Positions 18,041-26,927 of a stretch of DNA of 64,000 bases are shown here, piece by piece. The first letter of the stretch is position 1. Every line of letters starts with the position of its first letter. The stretch lies in NCBI RefSeq assembly GCF_002288105.1, contig NZ_CP016774.1, forward strand, positions 1,240,001-1,304,000. The letters run 5' to 3'. This stretch comes from Candidatus Planktophila versatilis. GTDB taxonomy: Bacteria; Actinomycetota; Actinomycetes; Nanopelagicales; Nanopelagicaceae. The notes under the pieces are model-generated. The model did no database searches. It saw only the letters and a list, made by a program, of their open reading frames with translations, and was not told the origin of the DNA. The translations under genes were made by a program, and so were the position numbers.

Positions 18041-19168
18041 TTACTTCTTCTGGCGATACTTATTAACTACATCCTCGTTGATTTCGATACCTAGTCCTGG
18101 CCCGGATGGTGGGTAGACCCAGCCATCTGTATGGGTTAGCGGGGTCTTAACGAGATCATTTTGCATCGGGTTAGCAAGTGGCTTAAATTCAAAGAGCTTA
18201 AAGGCCAAGCTACTAAAGCTGACCGCAATACTTGCCGCCGAGACGATTGCAGATGACCAAGCGTGAGCGTTGGCCTGTCGCTTTGCTGATTCAATGCGAG
18301 AGACAATCTTTGTAAAGCCTGTGACACCTTCTACGCGGCCAGGATCAATACCAAATACATCGCATGTGCCAGTCGCAATAATTGCCTCATAACCAGCAAC
18401 ATTCCATTCGCGCTCTCCGTAAGCGATGAGAGTTTTAGTCTTATCGCGAAGTGTTCGATAACCCTCAGGGTCCCAAGCACCGAGTGGTTCCTCAATCCAA
18501 TCAATGTTGTACTCATCAAATGCTTGCACGCGCTTTACCGCAGTTGCAACATCCCATTTAATTGCATAGCCAAGATCAATAATGAGCTTCTTATCTGGAC
18601 CAAGTGCTTCACGCATCTGCTTTACATACTCAACATCGCGATCGTGTTCGTATCCAAGATGTGCATTCCCGCGCTTACCAAATCCGACTTTCACTCCTTG
18701 CATTCCAGTTGCAAGCCATCCCTTAGCTTGTTCAGCCATTGCCGGAATTGATGAGTCGTGAGCATGACCAGAAGCAATAGCCGGGAGTTTCTCGTGCACA
18801 GGTCCGCCGAGTAAATCAAGCAAACTTGCATTCAGAGCCTTACCTTTAAGATCCCAGAGTGCGATATCAATTGCAGAAAGTGCATATGCTGCTAAGCCGC
18901 CACGGTATCCATACCACCAATAGCGTTCGCGAATTGAAGTCCAGATTGCCTGATTATCAATCGGAGACTTTCCGATAACGAACTCGGAGAGTCCCTCTAT
19001 GAGAGCTGCAACTGCAAAATTTGCTTCTTTAAATTGTGTGATGGATTCACCCCAGCCAACGAGACCATCATCGGTAGTGATTTTTACCAGGCAGAGGTAT
19101 CGCTCAGCATTAAAGTCGTTGGGTTCAGGATATGCGACGGGGATTGGCTCAACTTTTACAATTTTCAT
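18041..19168 (-). CDS. Enolase-superfamily sugar-acid dehydratase, atypical KxK site
   Basis: This mandelate racemase/muconate lactonizing enzyme-type protein has capping and barrel domains (375 aa). Metal ligands are seen as IIDLGYAIKWD, WIEEPLGAWD and YGEREW, and a candidate catalytic His in ANAHAW. The usual KxK acid/base motif at the end of the second barrel strand reads KVG, so the second lysine is missing. I set the start at ATG 19168 after AAAGGG; the longer frame adds 45 residues that look like translated promoter DNA. It probably dehydrates a sugar acid to a 2-keto-3-deoxy acid. Its promoter carries a LacI-type palindrome (19214-19229). Confidence 0.75.
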   Translation of the reverse strand: MKIVKVEPIPVAYPEPNDFNAERYLCLVKITTDDGLVGWGESITQFKEANFAVAALIEGLSEFVIGKSPIDNQAIWTSIRERYWWYGYRGGLAAYALSAIDIALWDLKGKALNASLLDLLGGPVHEKLPAIASGHAHDSSIPAMAEQAKGWLATGMQGVKVGFGKRGNAHLGYEHDRDVEYVKQMREALGPDKKLIIDLGYAIKWDVATAVKRVQAFDEYNIDWIEEPLGAWDPEGYRTLRDKTKTLIAYGEREWNVAGYEAIIATGTCDVFGIDPGRVEGVTGFTKIVSRIESAKRQANAHAWSSAIVSAASIAVSFSSLAFKLFEFKPLANPMQNDLVKTPLTHTDGWVYPPSGPGLGIEINEDVVNKYRQKK

Positions 19169-19213
19169 AGGAACCCTTTTCGTTGTTGGAAAATATTTCT
19201 GCCATATTCCCCG

Positions 19214-19235
19214 TTGGTATCGTTTCCAAATAGTA
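19214..19235 (-). promoter_or_regulatory. Promoter -10 and LacI-type operator of the dehydratase gene
   Basis: On the minus strand the -10 box TACTAT (19235-19230) is followed directly by TTGGAAACGATACCAA (19229-19214). Its core TGGnAnCGnTnCCA is palindromic and identical to the one at 24822-24835. The operator covers the expected transcription start 50 bp before the ATG. Confidence 0.65.
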
Positions 19236-19303
19236 CTCCCAGCATAGAAAAATGGGAAGAGATATATGGATAGTGGATAAAAAATTAGAGATCTCAGGGC
19301 CAA

Positions 19304-19320
19304 TGTCCACTACTTGGACA
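19304..19320. promoter_or_regulatory. Nested inverted repeats between SDR gene and dehydratase promoter
   Basis: TGTCCA-CTACT-TGGACA (19304-19320) has perfect 6-bp arms. It overlaps a second inverted repeat, CACTA...TAGTG (19308-19325), so two alternative hairpins or a GntR-like binding site are possible. It lies 23 bp after the SDR stop. There is no U-tract, so simple termination is unlikely. Confidence 0.35.
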
Positions 19321-19342
19321 TAGTGAGAATCGTTAACCTTCT

Positions 19343-20125
19343 TTATCGTGCGGTATGTCCACCATCTACGGCTAAGACTATTCCGGTGACCATACTTGAT
19401 GCGGCCGAAGACAAGTAGACGATTGTCCCGACCAGTTCTTCTGGTTGACCCAGTCGCCCTAATGGAATATTTCTTGTGAAATATTCAGCGCCTTCTGGAT
19501 TTAATGAAATTGCCTTCTCCAACATTGGGGTTCGAAAATGAGTCGGCGCAATTGCGTTGACTCGGATTCCCAAGGTTGCCCACTCCATCGCCAAGGTGCG
19601 CGTAAGAGAGTTAATGCCACCTTTGCTGGCAGAGTAATTCGCAATCCCGGTTGTGATTCCTACCAGGCTTGCAACTGAGGAGATGAAAATCATCGAACCT
19701 TGCACTTTAGCCTTGATCATCTCTGCCGCTGCCAGCCGCACAAGATTCCATGATCCGGTTAAATTGACATCAATAACATCTTGCCAATCCTTATCGAGCA
19801 TTTCTACGGCAGTACCACGCCGATTTATTCCAGCCGCCGCAATAACAATTTCTGGAACTCCAAATTTCTCGATTAACTTTTCTAAACAACTTGCGAGCGC
19901 AGCTGTATCTCTCACATCGGCAACAAGCGGAGTTGCGATTCCACCCTGAGAAATAATTTCATCACAGACTTCTTGTACTTGATCTGAAGCAAAATCGAGG
20001 GCGCCTACTTTTGCGCCGCGAGCAGCTAAACCAATGGCGATTGCTCTTCCCAGTCCGTTTCCAGCACCTGAAATCAGCACGATTTTGCCTTGTACAGAGA
20101 ACATTGGGTCAAAGGAATCGCTCAT
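19343..20125 (-). CDS. Short-chain dehydrogenase/reductase
   Basis: This is a classical SDR of 260 aa with cofactor motif SGAGNGLGRAIA, DVRD, the AAAGIN (NNAG-type) motif, catalytic Ser in ISSVAS, YSASKGG with Tyr and Lys, and a C-terminal VDGGHTA. The family oxidises or reduces sugar alcohols, aldonic acids and 2-keto-3-deoxy acids. Its ATG overlaps the lactonase stop by 4 nt, so the two are coupled, suggesting consecutive steps such as sugar to lactone to acid, or later oxidation of a 3-deoxy acid. Confidence 0.85.
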   Translation of the reverse strand: MSDSFDPMFSVQGKIVLISGAGNGLGRAIAIGLAARGAKVGALDFASDQVQEVCDEIISQGGIATPLVADVRDTAALASCLEKLIEKFGVPEIVIAAAGINRRGTAVEMLDKDWQDVIDVNLTGSWNLVRLAAAEMIKAKVQGSMIFISSVASLVGITTGIANYSASKGGINSLTRTLAMEWATLGIRVNAIAPTHFRTPMLEKAISLNPEGAEYFTRNIPLGRLGQPEELVGTIVYLSSAASSMVTGIVLAVDGGHTAR

Positions 20126-21000
20126 GCTATTGCACCTCGAAAGAGTTCCATCCCTCTGACTCCGACCGGAATCCTCCAGAGTCTTCCTTCCATGGGTTCA
20201 GCAACTGAAATAGTGTCAATATCGCCAAAATCGGTGATGATTAAGTTTTCTCCTTCAAAGACGCAATTGAGGGGGACGCCCCCAGTTTTAAGAAAATCAA
20301 TATAAGTTCCATCTGGCTTAATGATGTCTACACCTCCACCTGTATAAGTAGTAATCCATAGATTTTCATTTACATCAATTTTCAGACCATCAGGGACGTG
20401 ACCTTCAGGTAACTGCGCAATCTTCTCTGATTTCCCACCTGGACGCAATCGATATACACCGCCTTCATATGAATCTACCCAAACAATGGTGCCACCCGCT
20501 TCTGCAACAATGCCATTGGGGAACGCTGCGGGAATCTCATCTAAAAGTTCGCCAGTGCCATCAGGATTTACCGCAAATATGCGACCCAGTCCTCTATCTT
20601 CTGGGTCGTAATCTGCTGGATCTGTAAAGTAAAGTCGTCCATCAGGTCCAAAGCTCAAATCATTTGGGGCTTGTAATTTATATCCATCAATTTGCTCAAC
20701 AATGATTTCGACGCTGCCATCTGGCCAAGCCTTCTGGATAGAAGGTACTGACATAACTTTCGCTCTCCATGTACCAGCCGTGCCACCATTTTGCGTTATA
20801 TATACAGCTCCATCTGAACCTAGTCTGCAAGCATTCGGTCCACCACCACAGTTCGCGTAATCATGAATTCCTCGTGTCGGTGACCAAGCAATAATTCTAC
20901 TTGTAAATGTTTCTACCATCACGATACGGCCATCAGGCAAAATGTCAGGACCTTCTGGATGACCTAGCCCTGTTGCGAGTGTTTCAATATCTGCTTTCAC
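20122..21000 (-). CDS. SMP-30/gluconolactonase-family lactonase
   Basis: This is a six-bladed beta-propeller of the SMP-30/gluconolactonase family. GLGHPEGPDILPDGRIV near the N-terminus supplies the metal-binding Glu, APNDLSFGPDGRLYFTDP the conserved Asn, and WVDSYEGGVYRL the Asp. Such enzymes hydrolyse aldonolactones to aldonic acids. I chose GTG 21000 (GAGAGAG five bases upstream), giving 292 aa, because the frame up to 21072 has no family similarity. A leader-like short ORF overlaps this start in another frame. It lies first in a coupled pair with the SDR at 19343 and fits a non-phosphorylative sugar oxidation route. Confidence 0.82.
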   Translation of the reverse strand: MKADIETLATGLGHPEGPDILPDGRIVMVETFTSRIIAWSPTRGIHDYANCGGGPNACRLGSDGAVYITQNGGTAGTWRAKVMSVPSIQKAWPDGSVEIIVEQIDGYKLQAPNDLSFGPDGRLYFTDPADYDPEDRGLGRIFAVNPDGTGELLDEIPAAFPNGIVAEAGGTIVWVDSYEGGVYRLRPGGKSEKIAQLPEGHVPDGLKIDVNENLWITTYTGGGVDIIKPDGTYIDFLKTGGVPLNCVFEGENLIITDFGDIDTISVAEPMEGRLWRIPVGVRGMELFRGAIA

Positions 21001-21131
21001 GTTTTCTCTCTCATTAGAAACCTGCTCATAGAAACCTTTCCATAAGCATAGACTGTGCAGGAATGGCGTCAATAGAGCAGATGGGAATTCCTCCCTCTTT
21101 TAAACTCTTCTTAAGTCAATTAACATGAAAA

Positions 21132-22010
21132 TTAGGTATTTAGTTCACGGGCTAGGTAGGCAACTGCCTGCGCTGCAACTTCTTTCACCTCTAGATCAGT
21201 AAATAGATTTGATATCTCTGCAACTACAGGAGAGCTAAAGTTCTTTTCTTTCAACACCTTCATGCAATTCATTAAACCAACATCTCCAGATCCAAAGAAT
21301 TGACTTGGCCACCATCCAGTGGGGTGTTCATGACCTTCAATTTTCCTGACATCTTTTGCCTGAATCATAAATACCTTATCAAGATTGAAATCTCTCAAAA
21401 GTTGCTCTGGATTTTCTCCCACTCGAAAGACATTTGCTAAATCCAAACACATCCCTAGATAGGGAGAATTGAACTCTTTGATAAATCCCATGAGTTGAAC
21501 GGCTAGAAAGTCTGCATGATTTTCAATAGATATCTTGATCCCAAAATTTTCAGCTGCTACCAGCATTGACTTCACAAGGGGTCGAAGCGTCTCTAGCCGT
21601 TCTTGCACCGGCATATCAAAATTCCAATGATTACCCAGCACAATCCGCATCTGCGGAAGTCCTAATTCATGGGATACCTGCAGGAAATACAAGGCATCAA
21701 ATAACATCTCTGGTTTGCGCCCGCCATCGAATCCGTTTGGATGGCCCCAGGTGAAGACCACGGTGCGGTTGGGTTTTGCCAACCAGTTCTTGATATCTGC
21801 TTTGAAGGTATCAATCTCGTTTTTTAAGTAGACGGTCTGCAGCGAGACGAAAGAGACTCCTTGTTGATCTGCAAAGTCAAAGAAATCCTTTAGCTTCCAC
21901 TGTTCCTGAGAAGGCTCTTCCCACTTAGTGATCTCACCAAAGAATCGATGGAAGGTGTAGCTATCGATACCAACGTTGGTAGCGACTTCGTCTTTCACCG
22001 AGAGAGCCAT
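21132..22010 (-). CDS. Sugar phosphate isomerase/epimerase-like TIM barrel
   Basis: This is a 292-aa protein of the AP-endonuclease-2/xylose-isomerase-like TIM barrel family. Metal-site pieces are ISIENHADF (Glu), LGMCLDLANVFR (Asp), MIQAKDVRK and VVAEISNLF (Glu). I chose the ATG at 22010, which overlaps the preceding SDR by 16 nt; the frame continues to 22232 only because it reads the SDR gene out of frame. Family members isomerise or epimerise keto-sugars, dehydrate inosose, or act as 3-keto-sugar hydro-lyases. It probably works with the coupled SDR. The substrate is unknown. Confidence 0.72.
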   Translation of the reverse strand: MALSVKDEVATNVGIDSYTFHRFFGEITKWEEPSQEQWKLKDFFDFADQQGVSFVSLQTVYLKNEIDTFKADIKNWLAKPNRTVVFTWGHPNGFDGGRKPEMLFDALYFLQVSHELGLPQMRIVLGNHWNFDMPVQERLETLRPLVKSMLVAAENFGIKISIENHADFLAVQLMGFIKEFNSPYLGMCLDLANVFRVGENPEQLLRDFNLDKVFMIQAKDVRKIEGHEHPTGWWPSQFFGSGDVGLMNCMKVLKEKNFSSPVVAEISNLFTDLEVKEVAAQAVAYLARELNT

Positions 22011-22756
22011 CCGCCATCCACGGGAAGAATTACTCCATGTAGGTAATCTGCTGCGTGGGAAGCTAAAAACAGGGTCGGTCCAACGAGGTCTTCTGGGTTG
22101 CCCCATCGCCCACTTGTTAAGCGAGCTAATACACTCTTTTCTCTCTCCGGATCCTTCCACACATGTTGATTGAGTTTGGTTTTGATGTATCCAGGAGCAA
22201 TCGAGTTCACATTCACTCCGTGGGGCGCCCATTCATTGGATAAGGCTTTGGTGAGTTGACCAACCCCACCTTTGCTCGCGGCATATCCAGCAACATTTAA
22301 TCCACCTTGGAATGTCAGCATGCTCGCATAAGTAATAATCTTTCCAGATTTTCGCTTAATCATCTCTGGCGCAACTGCCTGTGCTAAACGGAAGGTCGCA
22401 GTTAAGTTCACTTGAATCTGCGCCGACCATACATCAAGGGTCAGGTCGATGGCAGGTCCTGGCATGGCGTTGCCATGTGCCAACACCAAAGTGTCAATCT
22501 GACCTAGCGCTTTTGTTGCCTGCGCGACTGCGCTTAGGCATGAATCATCTGATAGGAAATCAGCAATCACATAAGTTAAGTTCCCACCAAATTCAGAGTA
22601 TTTCTGCTGTGAAATTTTCACCGCATCCTCATCGCGGGCCAGCATGCACACATGAGCTCCGGCTCGAAGAAAACCTCCGACTAGTGCAGAACCTATTCCA
22701 CCTGTACCGCCAGTGAGTAAAACTTTAGATCCAGTGATACCGAATAGTGATTCCAT
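21995..22756 (-). CDS. Short-chain dehydrogenase (KduD/gluconate dehydrogenase-like)
   Basis: This is a 253-aa SDR with TGGTGGIGSAL cofactor loop, LAHGNA in place of NNAG, ITYASMLTFQGG, YAASKGGVGQL and VDGGWLS. The layout resembles 2-deoxy-D-gluconate-3-dehydrogenases and gluconate 5-dehydrogenases. AAGGTGG stands before the ATG. It is first in a two-gene unit with the TIM-barrel protein and divergent from another SDR at 22893, with 136 bp between them. Confidence 0.82.
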   Translation of the reverse strand: MESLFGITGSKVLLTGGTGGIGSALVGGFLRAGAHVCMLARDEDAVKISQQKYSEFGGNLTYVIADFLSDDSCLSAVAQATKALGQIDTLVLAHGNAMPGPAIDLTLDVWSAQIQVNLTATFRLAQAVAPEMIKRKSGKIITYASMLTFQGGLNVAGYAASKGGVGQLTKALSNEWAPHGVNVNSIAPGYIKTKLNQHVWKDPEREKSVLARLTSGRWGNPEDLVGPTLFLASHAADYLHGVILPVDGGWLSR

Positions 22757-22892
22757 TAAATTTCCACCTTAAACATATTGACTTTTCTATGAGTGTACTG
22801 TGAAATAGACTGTAGCGGTTTATGTAACAATATTAAATAGGTGTTTTGGTAATTTTTCGAAAGAACTAACTAACTCGGGGAGTGGGGCGTCC

Positions 22893-23654
22893 ATGTGGCG
22901 AAGTGATTCAGGATTAACGGGTAAAAGTGTTGTTGTTACTGGAGCCGCAGGTGGAATTGGCAAGGCAGTTGTCCAAGGATTGGCAGAAGCTGGGGCTCAC
23001 GTTCTTCTCGTTGATATCCCCGGATCTCCAGTCGAGGAGATAATTTCTGGCCTGGCAGGCACGGGGCATAAGTCCCTTCAACTGGATTTATCGCAACTAG
23101 CTAATCACAAAGGTATTTTTGAGCTCGCGCAAGAGATGGCGCCCATGGCTGCTTTTGTTCACTGTGCAGCAGTTTTGCGCCGGCGCTCAACTGTGGATGA
23201 GATAACAGAAGACGATTGGGATTTCCAAATTGATACCAATTTAAAAGCAACCTTCTTCTTAAACCGCACCGCCCGAGATTCATTCCGCAAGGCCGGCACC
23301 AAGGGTTCTATCGTCAACTTCTCCTCTCAAGGTTGGTGGACCGGTGGCTTCGGTGGCTCGGTTGTATACGCCGCCAGTAAAGGTGGAGTTGTCACAATGA
23401 CTAAAGGTCTCGCTCGCTCATTCGCTCCGGATGGGGTGCGCGTCAATTCGGTCTCTCCTGGTGGAGTCGATACACAGATGATGGTGGGCAATCAAACTCC
23501 AGAAGCTTTAGCAGGATTCGTTTCAATGATTCCACTTGGCCGCCTTGCTACGCCAGAAGAGCTAGCGGGTCCAGTGATATTCCTAGCTTCAGATGCATCT
23601 TCTTACATCACCGGGGCTGTGCTTAACGTCTCCGGTGGTCAATTAATGTATTAA
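22893..23654 (+). CDS. Short-chain dehydrogenase
   Basis: This is a 253-aa SDR with cofactor loop TGAAGGIGKAV, HCAAVL in the NNAG position, VNFSSQGWW with the catalytic serine, YAASKGG and VSGGQLMY. GGGGAGTGGGG precedes the ATG. It is the third SDR in 4.5 kb and is not a recent copy of the other two. It converges on the CoA-transferase gene with a 4-nt overlap. The substrate is unknown; a sugar-acid or 3-hydroxyacid role is inferred from context. Confidence 0.8.
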   Translation: MWRSDSGLTGKSVVVTGAAGGIGKAVVQGLAEAGAHVLLVDIPGSPVEEIISGLAGTGHKSLQLDLSQLANHKGIFELAQEMAPMAAFVHCAAVLRRRSTVDEITEDDWDFQIDTNLKATFFLNRTARDSFRKAGTKGSIVNFSSQGWWTGGFGGSVVYAASKGGVVTMTKGLARSFAPDGVRVNSVSPGGVDTQMMVGNQTPEALAGFVSMIPLGRLATPEELAGPVIFLASDASSYITGAVLNVSGGQLMY

Positions 23655-24778
23655 TTGGGTCTGTGTGGGGCCGCGCTTCTAATAGGTGGTCTTTCTCCAT
23701 TAAATCGGATTGGGACCCCTGGGATCTTCTTTACCTTACTTGTCTCATCAGGGTAAGGCAGCAGTATCTCCACTGCTTGCGCCTGTAGATCATTTAACAA
23801 ATCTTCGGGCTTGGAAACGCGATCTACGGGAACTCCCTGTCTACCAAGATGTTCGGCCCAATGCTTAGCGCCCTGGGTTACCAAGACCTTTTCTAGCTCA
23901 ATTCGAAGTAGAGCTGCATTCGCAACTCGGCTGGTATTGGTCACAAATTGTGGGTTGGTAATCAAATCTTCGCGATGGAGTAAGACACACAACTTAGAAA
24001 AAATATTATCGTTGCCCACTCCAATGCAGATGTCTCCATCAAGTGTTTGATAGAGACCATAAGGACCAAAAGCTGGGTGACTTGCACCAAATCTTTCAGA
24101 AGGCTTCCCACTCAGTTGGAACGCGGAAAGGTGATAACTCACCCACGACGCGCCTGTCTCATAGAGCGAAGTTTCTACTACCGAACCTAGCCCGGTTTCA
24201 GCGCGTTTAACTAAGGCAGCCAAAACTCCAATAGCTAGCCACATCCCGGCGCCCATATCGAGTACTGAGACACCGGCTCGAACAGGTTTTCCGTTAGGTT
24301 CGCCGGTAACATGCATGATTCCGGTTCGCCCCTGCAAGGTGGCGTCATATCCAGGCACAGATGAATCTGGTCCGCTGCTGCCATAAGAAGATAAATTGCC
24401 AAATATTAAGCCTGGTTTAATTCTCATCAGTTCATCTGGGGTCAGATGCATCGCCGTTAAACGCTCCGGAAGAAAATTAGTCAGAAAGACATCGGTATCA
24501 GCCAAAAGCTTTTTCAGCTCTGCTTGACCTTCTGCCGATTTTAGATCGATACTGATTGCAGATTTGTTCCGATTCACAATATGAAAATAGGCGGATCTAT
24601 CTCCATCTTGCGGTGTCATAGTTCTCGAGGCATCACCTGCCGGAGTCTCCACTTTAATTACCTCTGCGCCCAAATCAGCCAGAATTGCCCCACCAAAAGG
24701 ACCGGCAATGTTAGAGGTTGCATCTAGGACCTTTAAGCCCGAGAGCGGCAAGTGCTCAAATAGTGATTTGTTGTACAT
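23651..24778 (-). CDS. Class III (CaiB/BaiF) CoA-transferase
   Basis: This is a 375-aa formyl-CoA-transferase-family protein. LDATSNIAGPFGGAILADLGAEVIKVE is the typical N-terminus, followed by NRNKSAISIDLKS, GYDATLQGRTGIM and GVSVLDMGAGMW, which carries the catalytic aspartate. These enzymes move CoA between carboxylic acids as thioesters. It is divergent from the E1beta-E1alpha-lipoyl operon and shares its 119-bp control region, including the LacI-type operator at 24821. It may therefore be co-regulated and activate an acid for the CitE-like lyase or a similar step. Confidence 0.85.
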   Translation of the reverse strand: MYNKSLFEHLPLSGLKVLDATSNIAGPFGGAILADLGAEVIKVETPAGDASRTMTPQDGDRSAYFHIVNRNKSAISIDLKSAEGQAELKKLLADTDVFLTNFLPERLTAMHLTPDELMRIKPGLIFGNLSSYGSSGPDSSVPGYDATLQGRTGIMHVTGEPNGKPVRAGVSVLDMGAGMWLAIGVLAALVKRAETGLGSVVETSLYETGASWVSYHLSAFQLSGKPSERFGASHPAFGPYGLYQTLDGDICIGVGNDNIFSKLCVLLHREDLITNPQFVTNTSRVANAALLRIELEKVLVTQGAKHWAEHLGRQGVPVDRVSKPEDLLNDLQAQAVEILLPYPDETSKVKKIPGVPIRFNGERPPIRSAAPHRPN

Positions 24779-24787
24779 GTGAAGCTA

Positions 24788-24836
24788 TTGACTCCTATGG
24801 TGGGAAAGTTATATTCTGACATGGTATCGTTTCCAT
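24788..24836 (+). promoter_or_regulatory. Promoter and operator of the E1-lipoyl operon
   Basis: The -35 TTGACT (24788-24793), 16-bp spacer and -10 TATATT (24810-24815) are followed by ATGGTATCGTTTCCAT (24821-24836), a palindrome centred on CG that sits on the expected transcription start. The core is identical to the one upstream of the dehydratase at 18041. The site is also upstream of the divergent CoA-transferase. Confidence 0.72.
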
Positions 24837-24897
24837 AGGCTTGAGTAAAGCAAAATGTAAACAAAATAGGATTTATCCTTGTGAAGGGTTATAAGAA

Positions 24898-25935
24898 ATG
24901 ACTGAACAGGTCCTTGAGAGCGGCACAAAGGAAATCCGTTTTCGCCAAGCAATAGCAACGGCGCTGGCAGATGAGATGAGAGCCGATAAGTCAGTAATGA
25001 TTTTCGGCGAAGATGTGGCAGTAGCTGAAGGGCCATTTAAAACTTCAGAAGGTCTGCTTCAGGAATTTGGACCCCTTCGCGTTCGAGATACTCCCATCTC
25101 TGAGATGGCATTCACGGGCGCCGCAGTCGGAGCAGCAATCATGGGAATGCGCCCGGTTGTTGAAATTATGTTTATGGAATTTTTAGGGGTCGCACTCGAT
25201 CAGCTCGTTACTGAAGCGGCAAAGATGCGTTACCTCAGTAATGGCATGTTATCCGTACCGATGGTCGTACGTGCTTCTTGTGGTTCTGGTTTAGGTTTTG
25301 GTAGCCAGCATTCGCAAACTCTTGAAAACTGGGTAAGTGCAACCCCAGGATTAAAAGTAATCACTCCTAGCGATGCTCAGTCAGCATACAGTTTGCTTCG
25401 AGCAGCAATTCAAGATCCAGACCCAGTAATGTTTCTTGAAACAAGAGTTCTATACGCCGATCGTGGACCAGTTGATACCTCATTAAAAATGGAGATCGGT
25501 AAGGCGCGAGTTCTGCGTACAGGAAAAGACATTACTTTGGTATCGATGGGACAAATGGTAAAGGTGTGTCACGAGGCTATTAAGATTTCTGGAATTGATG
25601 CCGAACTTATTGACCTTGCGACCATCGTTCCTTGGGACCGCCAAACTGTCCTTGAATCAGTGAAAAAGACTGGCCGTTTGGTCGTGGTTGAAGAAGCTCC
25701 ATTCAGTGGTGGCTGGGGCTCTGAGATACTTGCTGCAACTACTTCAAAGCTCTTCTCATCTCTTAAAGCTGCGCCATTTAGAATCACTACACCTGATGTT
25801 CCAGTTCCTTATAGTGGAACTTTGGAAGCAAGATACATTCCAACAGCGCAAGATATAGCTCGCCAACTTACAGAATCATTGAAAAACGGATTAACTCCGA
25901 AACAGTGGTGGGAGATTGAAGGTCTAAGCTCATGA
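24898..25935 (+). CDS. 2-oxoacid dehydrogenase-type E1 component, beta subunit
   Basis: This 345-aa transketolase-like protein matches pyruvate/acetoin/branched-chain dehydrogenase E1 beta. FRQAIATALADEM is followed by FGEDVAVAEGPFKTSEGL, RDTPISEMAFTGAAVGAAIMGMRPVVE with the conserved Glu that activates thiamine diphosphate, and a transketolase C-terminal domain (VSMGQMVKVCHEA...). GAAGGG lies 9 nt before the ATG. It precedes the alpha subunit, the reverse of the usual order, and overlaps it by 4 nt. The oxoacid is unknown. Confidence 0.87.
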   Translation: MTEQVLESGTKEIRFRQAIATALADEMRADKSVMIFGEDVAVAEGPFKTSEGLLQEFGPLRVRDTPISEMAFTGAAVGAAIMGMRPVVEIMFMEFLGVALDQLVTEAAKMRYLSNGMLSVPMVVRASCGSGLGFGSQHSQTLENWVSATPGLKVITPSDAQSAYSLLRAAIQDPDPVMFLETRVLYADRGPVDTSLKMEIGKARVLRTGKDITLVSMGQMVKVCHEAIKISGIDAELIDLATIVPWDRQTVLESVKKTGRLVVVEEAPFSGGWGSEILAATTSKLFSSLKAAPFRITTPDVPVPYSGTLEARYIPTAQDIARQLTESLKNGLTPKQWWEIEGLSS

Positions 25936-26927
25936 GTGCTGAACTAAAACGTCGATCTGCCTTAGCCGGCAATAAAGTTGCTCAGTATGAACGTATGATT
26001 GAAATACGTACTTTAGAAGAACAGATAAATGCGCTCTTTGCCTCAGGTGAGATTAGAGGCACAACACATTTGTGTATCGGGCAAGAAGCACTTGCAGTTG
26101 GTATGGCATCAGTGCTTCGACCTACAGATATTGTTTCAGCAACGTATCGCGGTCACGGAATTGCACTCGCACTTGGACTTAGCCCGGAATCAGTCTTGGG
26201 TGAAATCATGGGTAAGACAGTTGGCTGTTGTGGTGGCGTAGGCGGCTCTATGCACTTAAGCAACATGGAATTAGGACTTCTTCCTACTTCGGCAATTATC
26301 GGAGGCGGTATGCCAGTTGCTGCAGGCGCCGCGCTCTCATTCCAAACCCGAGGAACAGATGATGTAGCAGTTGCTGTTTTCGGTGATGGTGCCACAAATA
26401 TTGGAGCTTTCCATGAAACCCTGAATTTAGCGGCTATCTGGAACCTGCCTATTGTCTTCATTTGTGACAACAATGTTTACGGCGAATACAGCCGTATCGA
26501 TATCACGACACCGCTGGAAGATTTGCACCTGCGAGGCGAGAGTTATCGCATGCCGCACTATGCAATTGATGGCATGGATATTGCAGCCGTGCAAGAAGGT
26601 ATTCAAAAGGCTGTAGATCATGCAAGAAGCGGTAAGGGACCAACTTTTATCGAAGCAAAGACTTACCGATTCTCCGGCCACTCTAGAGCCGATTTAGCGC
26701 TCTATCGCCCAGAAGGAGAGTTAGAAAAATGGCAAGCACGCGATCCAATTAAATTGACTGAAGAAAAACTAGTCAAAGAGAAGTTAATTGATGCTGCTCA
26801 AATTAATAAGATTAAAGAGGAGACTCTTAAGGTAATCGAGGGTGTTGTTGAAGTGTGCAAGAGCGCTCCAAATCCTACTTTGGCTTCGATGTTCCAAAAT
26901 ATCTATACCGATAAGAAAGGTAAATAA
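25932..26927 (+). CDS. 2-oxoacid dehydrogenase-type E1 component, alpha subunit
   Basis: This 331-aa protein has the thiamine diphosphate motif GDGATNIGAFHETLNLAAIWNLP followed by CDNNVYGEYS (the GDG...N motif). THLCIGQEALAVG, STYRGHG-type SATYRGHGIALALG, the GGVGGSMHLS loop and the RFSGHSRAD region are all E1-alpha signatures. It resembles acetoin dehydrogenase AcoA and PDH E1 alpha. Its stop shares one base with the start of the lipoyl-domain gene. With E1 beta it should form an alpha2beta2 ThDP enzyme that decarboxylates a 2-oxo acid or cleaves an acyloin and loads the acyl group on a lipoyl arm. Confidence 0.87.
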   Translation: MSAELKRRSALAGNKVAQYERMIEIRTLEEQINALFASGEIRGTTHLCIGQEALAVGMASVLRPTDIVSATYRGHGIALALGLSPESVLGEIMGKTVGCCGGVGGSMHLSNMELGLLPTSAIIGGGMPVAAGAALSFQTRGTDDVAVAVFGDGATNIGAFHETLNLAAIWNLPIVFICDNNVYGEYSRIDITTPLEDLHLRGESYRMPHYAIDGMDIAAVQEGIQKAVDHARSGKGPTFIEAKTYRFSGHSRADLALYRPEGELEKWQARDPIKLTEEKLVKEKLIDAAQINKIKEETLKVIEGVVEVCKSAPNPTLASMFQNIYTDKKGK

